Shown one piece after another: positions 32,161 to 43,237 of a stretch of DNA of 64,000 nucleotides (within the stretch, counting starts at the first letter, position 1; the number at the start of each line of letters is the position of its first letter). Position numbers and translations under genes: made by a program. A model generated the notes under the pieces. It ran no database searches. It worked only from the letters and a program-made list of their open reading frames with translations, and was not told the origin of the DNA. This DNA comes from Thinopyrum elongatum (Eukaryota; Streptophyta; Magnoliopsida; Poales; Poaceae), in contig CM022299.1 in assembly GCA_011799875.1 (NCBI GenBank), positions 214,154,070 through 214,218,069 of the forward strand. The letters are read 5' to 3'.

Positions 32161-33069
32161 TATGGTATAACATGTCCAAAACCACACCACGCGTATCACC
32201 GCTATATTCATGCATGCATATGTTTATAACACTATGATCTCCTATTCAAATATATGAATCCACTTTCATATCGAATTATGATCTTTGTTAGTCTCTTACA
32301 CCCACACAATCCTCTAACCTTTGTAGCTAGCACTAACTTTCTCTCGTGCATGCACACGCCTTCCTCGGCCTCCCCCTCCCTCAGCATTCTATCCATCGCG
32401 CACATCCATTTTTTTTTCTTTAGGTCGTTCTCCCACGGTCTCCACAACTCCTTTCCGATACACACCGATCGATAAACCTCTCCAGCAATGTCTGCCTACC
32501 ACATACACACGCACCTTCCATCTCCTCCTTTCTGTGTCCATGCCTCGTGTCTCTCATACGGTCCCACACACGTGTAAACTCTCGCCCCTCTTTTCATTGA
32601 TCTCACAATCGCACACTCCTCCCCCTATCTAGCTAGTAGGCCTCTCGCACCACCTCCTAGCTCCATTCTCTCTGCCTATCCGTCTCTCTGGGCCTTATTT
32701 GCCTCTAACAAATGGATGTACACCGACTGATCTCCCGCTATACATATAGCTAGCTAGGTCGTTATAACTCATTTTCCCCACGCGCCGATCAATCTACCTC
32801 ATTAGTTATGTCTCTCTCTTCCTCCGACACACAACAATTGATCTACCGATCTAGTTAGGTTTGCTTACCAAACACATGGTCCCCCTTCATCATCCATGCA
32901 TGCCTCCCGACACATCTATCACGCACACGCACACACAGAAACACATCCCCACTCTTCTTGATAATATTGCAGTTCTACCCTCAGTTTGTCTAGTAGGCCT
33001 CTCCCACCATCTTCGAGAAGCAACTCCACCACCCCTCCAGCACTCTACCCCTCTCTCTCTCCTCTCCCT

Positions 33070-33080
<11 letters not shown>

Positions 33081-33116
<36 letters not shown>
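33081..33116. repeat. (TC)18 microsatellite
   Basis: An uninterrupted TC run within a longer CCCTCT-rich tract starting near 33,050. Confidence 0.95.
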
Positions 33117-33122
<6 letters not shown>

Positions 33123-33681
33123 CCAACCTATTTCCCGTCCTTCACTTATGTATGGATGTCGACCGATCTCCCTCAAGACATAGCTGGGTCTCTCCTTCTC
33201 AACACATATACGAGTCGATCTACCTCTCTAGTTAGGTCTCTGCCTTCCCCTCCCCCCACCCCCAACACAGATACCTCGAGCGCTCTAGTCATGTCTCCCT
33301 GCCACACACAAACTTGCCTTGTGCCCTCTGACATTCCGGTAGGTCAGTCGCCCTATATCTTTGACTTGCACACACACAATTTTGATGGCTCTCTTCATCG
33401 ATCTCGCACCCACCCACTTGATCCTCTCTTCGACTCTATCGATATCTATCCCCTCCCTCTCTTCTCGTGGATCGCCCCCTCTATATACGATATAGATAGG
33501 CCTCTATTTCACACACATTGCATGTGTCAAATTTTTGTTTGAGATATCATCGACACATATTCCCACAAATACATTCATGAAATCACCCCCCCCACCCCCA
33601 ACAAAAAACACTCACGAACGCACACGTGATCCATCTAGGTTTGTATCTCTCTCTCACACACCCACGTAGGTGGGGGACGTG

Positions 33682-33890
33682 CACGAAGAGAAGAGGTGCA
33701 CGCACGGCGCACGTAGTCCCGTCTCTTTCCCAACCACACCCGCGCGGGTACACGGTGGAGCTCATTTCTGTATGAAAAGGCAGCCCACGTGGTAATTTGA
33801 CACGTGTACTGGTTGTCCACTTGATGGAGGATCGTGTACCATGGGTGAACAAACAAATTGTGACTTGACGCGTTATTTAAAAAAAGAGGC
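33682..33890. repeat. Diverged direct repeat, copy 1 (copy 2 at 35,118-35,335)
   Basis: Shared blocks in order are GAAGAGAAGAGGTGCACG, CACGTAGT, ACACGGTGGAGCTCATTTCT, GCAGCCCA.GTG.TAATTTGA, and a final TGACGCGT..TTTA / TGCGTCATTTATAAA. Copy 2 ends just upstream of the gene P TATA box. Confidence 0.65.
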
Positions 33891-33973
33891 AAAACATGTG
33901 GGGCCTACCTTAGAGGCAAGGCTCTATACACTAGAGATGCTCTGTACGTATTACTTTTGATGTGTCTCGTCAA

Positions 33974-34130
33974 CTCGCAGAACGGGGAGAAGCTTGCTTA
34001 GTACGCTGTCTCCCCCGCCCATGGGCGCGCTGGCTCACAGAGTCGCAGGACGAGGAGAAGCTTGCTTACTACGCCTATGCCCTCTCCCTCGCCCACGCGC
34101 GCGATGGCTCCCAGGACGAGGAGAAAATTT
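33974..34130. repeat. ~68 bp tandem repeat, ~2.4 copies
   Basis: Copies of CAG.ACG.GGAGAAGCTTGCTTA begin near 33,978 and 34,046, with a third partial copy near 34,112 (spacing 68 and 66 bp). Confidence 0.7.
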
Positions 34131-34136
34131 TACTAC

Positions 34137-34320
34137 TCCCTCCGTTACTCCTCGTCCCTACCTTGGTTAGAGAGATTATCATATTGTTTGAAATATATGT
34201 CTTTTAGTAGATTTCAATATGAACTACTAGTACATACTCCAAACACTGATGTATATAGACATATTTTAGAGTGTAGATTCACTCATTTTGCTCCATATGT
34301 AGTCCATATTGAAACGAACG
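34137..34320. mobile_element. Partial Stowaway MITE (Athos-like)
   Basis: It begins ACTCCCTCCGTTACTCC and contains GATTTCAATATGAACTAC and TAGAGTGTAGATTCACTCAT, matching Triticeae Stowaway elements remembered as Athos-like. The right terminal inverted repeat is missing, so it is truncated after GTCCATATTGAAA. Confidence 0.6.
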
Positions 34321-35117
34321 TACTAGTACGCACTCTCCCTCGCCCCTCGCCCCTTGACCCTCGCCCATGTGGTGGACGTGCAACAATTCATTCGGTCTCA
34401 GATAGCCAGAACGATATACTGTAGTACCATTATTGCTCGACTTCCCGAAGAGGCGAAGAGCCAAGCGCAAGGTTAATATTTTTGAGATGCCAAGCGCAAG
34501 GTTTATAGGAGAACGAGTAGTAGTAGTACTAGTAGTACGTACCAGTGGTACGTACTGTATGAGGAAGAAGGCAACAAGATGTATGTTTTGCGTGACAGTC
34601 TCTTCTTACAGGACGTGCTAGACCTAGTGGACCTCATTATTGCAATGGGAGTACTATCATAGATGGCACGATTCAGAGTGGTGGGCAGCGGGAATAATTC
34701 GGAGCTGCTTAGTCTTAGACCCCATGAAGAAGTCCCATCGAAAGGAATAGCCATCCTCTACACGTGCTCCTATGTAAAATGAGTAAATGAGACAAAAAGA
34801 GAAAGAGACAAAGTAAAAAAAAATCACCAGCCTTAGAGCCAGCCCTATTGTATCAGTGAATGATATTTCTACGTCGTGATTGACATGGCTATATTATTAA
34901 CCATGCTACGGAGGTAGAAGCGGATTTTTATTTATTTGTGGAGGTAGCAGCGGATGGATATTCAACGAGGAGTGAAATGATGGCTGCTTCCTCGGTCAAA
35001 TATAGATAAAGGTGGGCCTCATGATTTGACGGCTTATTACTCATTATTACTGCTTATACTCTTTGCCCATATAATAACCGCGTGGTAGAGTAGTGGGCTA
35101 TACTTTTAATAACCATG

Positions 35118-35335
35118 CTCGAAGAGAAGAGGTGCACGAACCCACGCACGTAGTAATAGTAGCACTCTTTGCGTCTTTTGCGTCTTCCCCAATCACACGT
35201 GACACGGTGGAGCTCATTTCTGTACGATGATGCAGCCCATGTGATAATTTGACGCGTCTAGTAGTAGTTACTCACTTATAAATAATGGAAGGTCAGGAAC
35301 CACGCATGAACGGTGCTGCGTCATTTATAAATAAA
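35118..35335. repeat. Diverged direct repeat, copy 2
   Basis: Partner of 33,682-33,890; see that entry for the shared blocks. Confidence 0.65.
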
Positions 35336-35365
35336 GATTTTTTTTCTTCAGTGGCACGTACGCAA

Positions 35366-35374
35366 TATAAATAG
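35366..35374 (+). promoter_or_regulatory. TATA box of gene P
   Basis: TATAAATAG, 49 bp before the ATG at 35,423, with CTCCACTATATAC (a possible initiator) about 30 bp downstream of the box. Confidence 0.55.
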
Positions 35375-35422
35375 GTTCATCTGGAGAGAAAAAGAAACCA
35401 CTCCACTATATACATAGCCAGG

Positions 35423-35730
35423 ATGAGCCTACACGGTTGCTTGTTGGGGTTGGTCTCTTCACACTCTCTCGCACAAAACGACTGTGGCCACATCTCTAAC
35501 ATCCAAGCAGATCACGTCCGACAGGGGAAGGGGTGGATGCTTTGTGTAGATGCGGTCGCCGTCGCCGACGGCGAAAACCCACTGTCGGCACGTCCCGATC
35601 AGGGGTCCCCACCGTTCTCTCTCACAAAGCCGGTGCGGTTGTCTTCGTCCCTTACTCACTGCCGCGACGTGGGCAGTTGCCGCCTCCCACCGCCCTCCTC
35701 TAGGTTGAGCTACATCCTGACATCCCTTAG
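35423..35730 (+). pseudogene. gene P, exon 1
   Basis: The ATG at 35,423 opens MSLHGCLLGLVSSHSLAQND. The frame is 102 codons plus 2 bases to the donor TTAG/GTACAA at 35,731. Splicing to the acceptor CCACAG/GGATGC (exon 2 at 35,922) keeps the frame open (...SLRDAHLDFSETAQ). No domain recognised. Later exons lie beyond the Athila nest, so the gene is split and probably dead. Confidence 0.4.
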
Positions 35731-35921
35731 GTACAACTTCCTTTACAGCCGGCTTGCACCACTGCCCCAGCTGCCCACATCGCTCCATGTGGATATTTCT
35801 CTACTTCTTTGCCCCGCACGTACCTCTACTGGCTTCTACTGTATTTGTAATGAGTTTATGTCTCATCAACTAGTCCCAGTAATCTTATTCTAATCACGCT
35901 TCTTCAATTTCTTTGCCACAG

Positions 35922-36029
35922 GGATGCTCATCTCGATTTTAGTGAAACTGCACAAAATGATCCGATGGTCAAAGGGTTGCAAACTTCATTTCTTCGGAAG
36001 GTTCAACGTCGCCAACAAATTAAAGCCTG
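35922..36029 (+). pseudogene. gene P, exon 2 (GTAQ-type)
   Basis: It follows TTTCTTTGCCACAG and reads DAHLDFSETAQNDPMVKG and KVQRRQQIKAW before a possible donor GTTAGG. It aligns at DNA level with the exon at 57,102 (GGGTGCTCAGCTTGATTCC...ACTGCACAAAATG), so gene P carries duplicated exons. Confidence 0.4.
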
Positions 36030-36083
36030 GTTAGGGTTTAGGGTTCAAGGGCTAGAGACTGCATGGATCATTTTTTTCTTTAG

Positions 36084-36180
36084 TTGCCTCTGTTCCAAAA
36101 TAAGTGTCAACTTTAGTAGTAGTACAACTTTGTACTAAAGTTTGCATAAAGTTGAGACACTTATTTTGGAACGGAGGGAA
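36084..36180. mobile_element. Stowaway MITE, 97 bp
   Basis: Inverted ends TTGCCTCTGTTCCAAAATAA and TTATTTTGGAACGGAGGGAA with a hairpin interior, and TA after the right end. The left end has drifted. Confidence 0.8.
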
Positions 36181-36357
36181 TACATATTGGCTATGATCTA
36201 TCAATCATTGAGATGCAATAGCATGCATGTTAGTCTCCTTTGTATTTGATGAAATGTTGCAACGGGGCAACCTTGGACGCAAGATACATGAAACAAAAGC
36301 TGGAAGCTTCATAGCATTGTACAAATTTATCTCGCTGAGAAATTACAGTACGTACTA

Positions 36358-36438
36358 CTCCCTCCGTACCATAATATAAGAACGTTTTTCAAGCTAACAT
36401 AGTTTGAAAAACGTTCTTATATTATGGGACAGAGGGAG
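36358..36438. mobile_element. Stowaway MITE, 81 bp (Hades-like)
   Basis: CTCCCTCCGTACCATAATAT...ATATTATGGGACAGAGGGAG, almost a perfect hairpin, with TA on both sides. The family name is from memory. Confidence 0.88.
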
Positions 36439-37316
36439 TACTATGTAAAGAGTTAGGTCTCACACGGTGTCTAGAAAATATGGCGATAGTGTGAGGTGGG
36501 CCATGTAATCACTCAGCTTGCGTGTTTTCACTGCTTTCGCACTCCTCCGCTGTAAGAATGGAGAAAATTGTAATCTACCTCCTTTCGCCGAAACGTGGGA
36601 CATCCAGCAGTCGTACCACCTCAGTAATAATGACCAATGAGCCGTCAAATCACATAGACCCAGCAGTAAGTTGGACAAACGAAGCAACCATCACTCTTGA
36701 ATCTGCTTCTCCCTTCAACGCAGGCGCCAGTGAGAGGTCGCGTCTGCTCTGCCCGGGCATGAATGCGGCACCGATTCTCTTGAGCGGCGCTGACCATTTC
36801 GGGCGGGAAGCTGTCCCGACCGTACGCCCAGAAATGAGAGGATGCACCGACTCTCACGGCTAAATCATACACTACACACCATCTCTCTATAGGAGTAGGT
36901 CGATGTGTCGCTCTCTCTAACACACACACACGCTGTTAAAACACACACACACGCACACACAGGTTCATAGAATAGGAATATCGTGCGAGAGGGAAGCCAC
37001 AGGAAGTGAGATAAATGGAGTACGTACAAGAAGAGAAGAGGTGAAACATATTACATCAAACCTGGACTGACGAGTAGTAAGCCCTCCGTCTAGGTGTTAA
37101 GTCATCTTACAAAAATCATATATTCCCAAAATGTTTAGGCGTCGTCCATTAACTTCACATCTCAATCCCCTCCTAGCCTCGTTGCTAGCAAGCGTTACTT
37201 ACTCTACCTTGTTATCTCCCCGGAAACCCAATGCATGGAGCACAACTACGCGTTGATCAGTCAAGGAATCAAAGTCGGCGTGCATGCGAGTTAATACATG
37301 GCCCTGCATGTTAGCT
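36439..37316. other. Non-coding spacer before the Athila nest
   Basis: No supportable gene. It contains an (AC)-rich stretch at about 36,913-36,960 and ends at the breakpoint with the truncated Athila copy. The last clear non-element base is about 37,316, where AAAATGCCATG starts to match pol. Confidence 0.5.
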
Positions 37317-39320
37317 AAAATGCCATGTCCTAAAGATATCAAAGGTATTCATAGTTTCCTTGGTCATGCTGGTTTCTATAGGAGATTTATCAAAGACTTT
37401 TCTAAAATTTCTAGGCCTCTTACAAATCTTTTGCAAAAGGATACTCCTTTTGTTTTTTATGATGATTGTTTAGAAGCCTTCGAAACACTCAAGAAAGCCT
37501 TAATTTCTGCACCTATTGTTCAACCACCTGATTGGAACTTGCCTTTTGAAATTATGTGTGATGCTAGTGATTATGTTGTTGGTGCTATTCTAGGGCAAAG
37601 AGTTGATAAGAAACTAAATGTTATCCACTATGCAAGTAAAACTCTAGACAGTGCTCAACGAAATTATGCTACTACTGAAAAAGAATTCTTAGCAGTGGTG
37701 TTTGCTTGTGATAAATTTAGATCCTACATTGTTGTTTCTAAAGTGACTGTCCACACTGATCATGCTGCTATAAAATATCTTATGGAAAAGAAAGATGCTA
37801 AACCTAGACTAATTAGGTGGGTTCTTCTACTACAAGAATTTGATTTGCATATCACGGATAGAAAAGGAGCGGAGAACCCCGTAGCTGATAACTTGTCTAG
37901 GCTTGAAAATATCCTTGATGACCCACAACCTATTAATGATAGCTTTCCTGATGAGCAGTTAGCTGCAATAAATGTTTCTCATAGTACTCCTTGGTATGCT
38001 GACTATGCTAATTATATTGTTGCTAAATACATACCACCTAGCTTCACATACCAACAAAAGAAAAAATTCTTCTATGATTTAAGACATTACTTTTGGGATG
38101 ACCCACATCTTTATAAAGAAGGGGTAGATGGTATTATTAGACGTTGTGTACCTGAGCATGAACAGGAACAAATCCTATGGAAATATCACTCCGAAGCTTA
38201 AGGAGGACATCATGCGGCAGACAGAACTGCTCATAAGGTATTGCAATCTGGTTTTTATTGGCCTACTCTCTTCAAGGATGCTTGTAAGTTCGTCTTATCT
38301 TGTGATGAATGTCAAAGAATAGGTAATATCGGTAAGCGTCAAGAAATGCCTATGAATTATTCTCTTGCTGTTGAACCATTTGATGCTTGGGGATTTGATT
38401 ACATGGGACCTTTTCCTTGCTCTAATGGCTATACTCAAATTTTGGTTGCTGTTGATTATGTTACTAAGTGGGTAGAAGCTATTCCAACCAGTAGTGCTGA
38501 TCACAACACCTCTATTAAAATGCTTAAGGAAGTTATTTTCCCAAGGTTTGGAGTCCCTAGATATTTAATGACTGATAGTGGTTCACACTTTATTCATGGT
38601 GCTTTCCGTAAAATGCTTGCCAAGTATGATGTTAACCACAGAATTGCATCACCCTATCATCCTCAGTCTAGTGGTCAAGTTGAACTTAGCAATAGAGAAA
38701 TAAAATTAATCTTACAAAAGACTGTCAATAGGTCTCGGAAGAATTGGTCTAAGAAATTAGATGATGCACTTTGGGCTTATAGAACAGCATATAAAAATCC
38801 TATGGGTATGTCTCCTTATAAAATGGTTTATGGAAAAGCTTGTCATTTGCCTCTTGAGTTAGAACATAAAGCTTATTGGGCAATTAAAGAACTCAACTAT
38901 GATTTCAAATCTGCCAGTGAAAAGAGGTTATTTGATATTAGCTCATTAGACGAATGGAGGACCCAAGCTTATGAAAATGCCAAGTTATTTAAAGAAAAAG
39001 TTAAAAGATGGCTTGATAAAAGAATCCAAAGGCGTGAGTTCAAAGTTGGAGAATATGTTCTTTTGTACAACTCTCGTTTCCGATTCTTTGCAGGAAAACT
39101 CCTCTCCAAATGGGAAGGACCCTATGTTATCGAGGAGGTTTATCGATCTGGAGCTATCAAAATAAATAATGCTGAAGGTACTAACCCGAAGGTGGTTAAT
39201 GGGCAACGAATAAAACATTATATCTCAGGTATGCCCATTAATGTTGAAAGCAACATTATCCAAACTATGACACCGGAAGAACACATAAAAGAAACCTTCC
39301 GGAACACTCCAGAATCGTGA
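37317..39320 (+). pseudogene. pol: RLG-4 copy A: end of RT, RNase H, integrase
   Basis: It starts inside RT at [10 protein letters not shown], the connection region after the catalytic core, so most of RT, protease and gag are absent. RNase H ([42 protein letters not shown]) is readable. A TAA at 38,199-38,201 replaces the Tyr codon seen in copy B. The integrase then continues in frame: finger CDECQ, core FDYMGPF, TDSGSHF and QVELSNRE, and a C-terminal [15 protein letters not shown]. It ends TGA at 39,320. Copies A and B are nearly identical here. Confidence 0.85.
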
Positions 39321-39616
39321 AAAAAAGGAGGTACGTGATACGGTAAGTAAACGGACTCCGAAAAATCCGCAAAAATATTTTTTATCAGTTTTGGAATATA
39401 TAAAAAATTAGGAAAATAAGAAACTACCAGGAAGGTGCCAGGCGCACCCAGGTGGGTTGTGCCCACCTCGGGTACCTTCTGGACTCCGTTTTTCTTCCGT
39501 TTTCTTGTTTCCCAAGATAAAAAAATCTTTATATACCCCCCGAACCTATTGACCTCCGTATCGTGAAGAAATCTTCTATTTTCTTTTCTTGTTGTTTTCC
39601 TGACAGATCTGAAAAT

Positions 39617-40039
39617 ATGTCATCCCAAGACTCGGCGGGTGAGAGCTATGTTGCTGATTATATCGCAAACCCTAAGGTTTTTGGGGATGTGGAGCACTAT
39701 GGCTGGACTTCGGAGGAAGAAGACTATGATCCTAAAAGGGAGGAGGAGACGAGCTCAGACGTAGATGAAGCCCCATTGCCTCAACCTGGGGACATGCATA
39801 TTGAATTTAAGAAGTCGAGTCTCCCCAACAAAGCCAAGAGGCCTAAGATCCAGTTTATCCCCTTTTGTCTTTTGTAGGAAAACAAGCAAGATTTAGGCAA
39901 AAAGGTATTGGAGCTTGAGCAAAAGATTGGTGAATTGAAAGATGAGAATTTTATCCTCAAGCGTAAGCTAAGGAAGAAAGACAAACCCTCCACTTCATCA
40001 CCACCACCACTTCCTTCTTCACCACCAAAAGAAAATTGA
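39617..40039 (+). pseudogene. RLG-4 copy A: small 3' ORF with coiled coil
   Basis: ATG at 39,617 (MSSQDSAGESYVADYIANP), then an acidic stretch (SEEEDYDPKREEETSSDVDE) and a basic one (KKSSLPNKAKRPK). A TAG at 39,875-39,877 stops the frame. The same frame continues as a Lys/Glu coiled coil (LEQKIGELKDENFILKRKL) and a Pro/Ser tail to TGA at 40,037. The TAG sits at the end of a pyrimidine run, as in a splice acceptor. It occupies the place where Athila elements carry an env-like third gene, but no membrane segment or signal peptide is visible, so 'env' is not supported. Confidence 0.6.
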
Positions 40040-40073
40040 GTATTGGGTATGGGCACTCCCCTTGGCTCTCGCC

Positions 40074-40086
40074 AAGCTTGGGGGAG
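40074..40086 (+). other. RLG-4 copy A: second, internal purine tract
   Basis: AAGCTTGGGGGAG, identical to the tract beside the LTR at 41,599-41,611. It is also at 48,721-48,733 and 51,410-51,422 in copies B and C. Confidence 0.65.
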
Positions 40087-41598
40087 GTGCCCCGGTATCG
40101 TATCACCTCCACTATCTTTTGCCTTTACTTTTCTTAGTTCGATCCATGGTTATCTTTTGCTTTAGATGAATAAAAGTTTAGTTCGATCCTTTCTTTTTGA
40201 GAGTTTGCTTAGTGATCTATCCTTGTAATTGTGTGCGAGATATATAATAAAGTTTAGTTTGAGTTTTGCTTTCTTTACTTTCATGTTTCAATAAAAAGAA
40301 AGAAAATAAATGAAAAAGATCATATGCTAATCTTATGGTAAGTAATGACATCACATAAGGAAAAGTATAAGTAGAAAATTTTATTGTAGATTGACAAACA
40401 TAGTATTAGTCAATCATGCAATTCATGAAAGAATTAATAAGGGAAGAGAAGATTCACATGCAAATACACTATCCTAGAAATCTTTTGTGATTGTGAGCAC
40501 CCATCAAAATATTATATGCCAAAATTGTTGACGTTGGACAAGAAAGACAACATAATGATTTATGTTTGTTCATATTCACATAGAAGTTATATTGTCATAG
40601 ATCCTTCAACATGTGGTGTTTGCCCCCTATCTTTGCTAGCCAAAAATTCCGCACTAAGTAGAGATACTACTTGTGCATCCAAAAACCTTTAAACCCAAAT
40701 CTTGTTTTGAGAGTCCACCATACCTACCTATGGATTGAGCAAGATCCTTTAAGTAAGTTCACACGGTGCAATAAGGCTATAAAAAATGCTTCTAAAAGTG
40801 TTAGATCATTTAGTGTAAGAGAAAATTGAGCGTTGTACGAACTTGTGATGGCGAAGAATAAAAGCGACAGACTGCATAATAAAGGTTACCATCATAAGGG
40901 GCAATATAACGTGACATTCTCTTGCACTAAGGGGTTGAGCATACAAACAAAAAGCGCATGGCAACCTCTGCTTCCCTCTGCGAAGGGCCTATCTTTTACT
41001 TTTATGTATGTACTTTCATGCAAGAGTCAAAGTTCTTCTCTCTATTCCTTTTTATTTTCTCCTTTGGCAAGCATCATGTGGTGAGGAAAGATCTAGGAAC
41101 ATATATCCAGTTGAATATGGGTAGCATGGGTTATTATTCTTGACATCACCCTCGAGGTGAATACGTTGGGAGGCGAAACTATAAGCCCCTATCTTTCTTT
41201 ATATCTGGTTGAAATGTTTTGATCATGTGTACGCGGTGAGTGTTAGCAATCATAGAAGACTATATGATGGTTGAGTATGTGGACTTGCCTAAATGCTCCA
41301 ATACGTGACCCTTCCTGAAAAGATGATGAATTGTAGTTGCAAAGTTGACTGAGAACATAGTTTGTTGGTTTCCAATAGAGTTTATGCTTTATACTTCGTT
41401 GTTGTGATGAATTGTTACTTATTCATAAGAAGTCTATGATAAAAGTCTATGATAAGAGTTCTATGTTAAAGTTTGTTGCTGTTATAATAATTTACATGAT
41501 GCTTCTATGTCCGTATTTTGTTTTTATCGACACCTCTCTCTCTAAGCATGTGGACATGTTTTTCGATTTCGGTTTTCGCTTGAGGACAAGCGAGGTCT
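40087..41598. other. RLG-4 copy A 3' untranslated region
   Basis: About 1.5 kb, AT-rich, no coding region. It is the same in copies B (to 49,870) and C (to 53,031). Confidence 0.7.
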
Positions 41599-41611
41599 AA
41601 GCTTGGGGGAG
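41599..41611 (+). other. RLG-4 polypurine tract before LTR 1
   Basis: AAGCTTGGGGGAG plus one T directly before the LTR start TGATACG at 41,613. The copy before LTR 2 is at 53,032-53,044. Confidence 0.8.
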
Positions 41612-41612
41612 T

Positions 41613-43131
41613 TGATACGTCCATTTTGCATCATGTTTTCCTACTGTTATTTATAATGTTTTTATGCATAATAATGCTTTTTGGAGTAATTCTAATGCCT
41701 TTTCTCTCATAATATGCAAGGTACTCACAAAGAGGGAGAATTCCGGCAGCTGGAAATCTGGACCTGAAAAAGCTATGTCGGGCCACCTATTCTGCACAAC
41801 TCCAAATGAGCTGAAACTTCACGAGGATTTTTTATGGAATAAATAAGAAATATTGGAGCCAATAAGTACCAGAGGGGGCCCACCAGGTGGGCACAACCCA
41901 CCTGGGTGCGCCAGGGAGCCCATGCGCGCCCTGGTGGGTTGTGCTCTCCTCGGCCCACCTCCGGTGCCCATCATCTGGTATATAAGTCATTTTGACCTAG
42001 AAAAAATAAGGGGAGGACTTTCGGGATGAAGCGCCGCCGTCTCGAGGCGGAACTTGGGCAGGAGCACTTTTGCCCTCCAGTGGAGCGATTCCGCCGGGGG
42101 AACTTCCCTCCCGGAGGGGGAAATCATCGTCATCATCATCACCAACAACTCTCCCATCTTGGGGAGGGCAATCTCCATAAACATCTTCAACAGCACCATC
42201 TCCTCTCAAACCCTAGTTCATCTCTTGTGTTCAATCTTTTTACCGGAACTATAGATTGGTGCTTGTGGGTGACTAGTAGTGTTGATTACATCTTGTAGTT
42301 GATTACTATATGGTTTATTTGGTGGATGATTATATGTTCAGATCCATTATGCTATTTAATACCCCTCTGATCTTGAGCATGATTATCATTTGTGAGTAGT
42401 TACTTTTGTTCTTGAGGTCACGGGACAAATCATGTTGCAAGTAATCATGTGAATTTGATATGTGTTCGATATTTTGATGATATGTATGTTGTGATTCCCT
42501 TAGTGGTGTCATGTGAACATCGACTACATGACACTTCACCATATTTGGGCCTAAGGGAATGGACTGTGTAGTAGTTATTAGATGATGGGTTGCGAGAGTG
42601 ACAGAAGCTTAAACCCTAGTTTATGCGCTATTCCGTAAGGGACCGATTGGATCCAAAAGTTTAATGCTATGGTTAGAATTTATTCTTAATACTTTTCTCG
42701 TAGTTGCGGATACTTGCGAGGGGGTTAATCATAAGTAGGAGGTTTGTTCAAGTAAGAACAGCACCTAAGCACTGATCCACCCACATATCAAATTATCAAA
42801 GTAGTGAACACGAATCGAACCAACATGATGAAAGTGACTAGATGAAATTCCCGTGTACCCTCAAGAACACTTTGCTTATCATAAGAGACCATTTTGGCCC
42901 GTCCTTTGCCTCAAAAGGATTGGGGTACCTTGCTGCACTTTTGTTACTACTACCGTTACTTGCTCGTTACAAATTATCTTGCTATCAAACTACTCTGTTA
43001 CTTACAATTTCAGCACTTGCAGACATTACCTTGCTGAAAACCACTTGTCATTTCCTTCTGCTCCTCGTTGGGTTTGACACTCTTACTTATCGAAAAGGCT
43101 ACAATTGATCCCATATACTTGTGGGTCATCA
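41613..43131 (+). repeat. RLG-4 LTR 1 (shared by copies A and B)
   Basis: 1,519 bp with ends TGATACG...GTCATCA (TGAT/ATCA inverted). It is followed 11 bp on by the primer site. It has GGTATATAAGTCATTTTG near 41,975-41,995 as the likely TATA region. It serves as the 3' LTR of A and the 5' LTR of B. Confidence 0.9.
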
Positions 43132-43142
43132 AGGCTCTTTTC

Positions 43143-43160
43143 TAGCACCGTTGCCGGGGA
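43143..43160 (+). other. RLG-4 primer-binding site
   Basis: TAGCACCGTTGCCGGGGA, two G-to-A changes from TGGCGCCGTTGCCGGGGA, the usual tRNA-Asp-type site of grass Gypsy elements as I recall it. Confidence 0.7.
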
Positions 43161-43237
43161 GTGAAGCGCTCTTGCTAAGTGGAAATAGGTGAGGAAGAAT
43201 TATTACTACGTGCTGAAATTTATTGTCACTTGTTACT

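Larger units (their letters stand above)
30956..35365. other. Non-coding, pyrimidine- and repeat-rich region between genes M and P
   Basis: No supportable gene in 4.4 kb. It contains a GC-rich 5' flank of gene M, AT-rich short repeats (for example CCAAATCAATTCG at ~31,345 and ~31,430), a 92 bp tandem repeat, long CT-rich tracts with a TC microsatellite, a 68 bp tandem repeat, a partial Stowaway MITE and a long diverged direct repeat. Divergent genes on either side fit a shared intergenic or regulatory region of a transposon. Confidence 0.6.

Noticed and set aside
32890..33183. Arg-Glu or Ser-Leu repeat ORFs at the TC microsatellite
   Set aside because: Pure products of (TC)n; no protein-like sequence around them.
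39617..40039. Calling the small RLG-4 ORF an envelope gene
   Set aside because: No signal peptide, no membrane segment, acidic and coiled-coil composition.
40833..41143. 83 and 61 aa frames repeated at 40.8, 49.5 and 52.3 kb
   Set aside because: They are in the 3' untranslated part of RLG-4 and repeat only with the element; codon pattern and motifs do not support coding.
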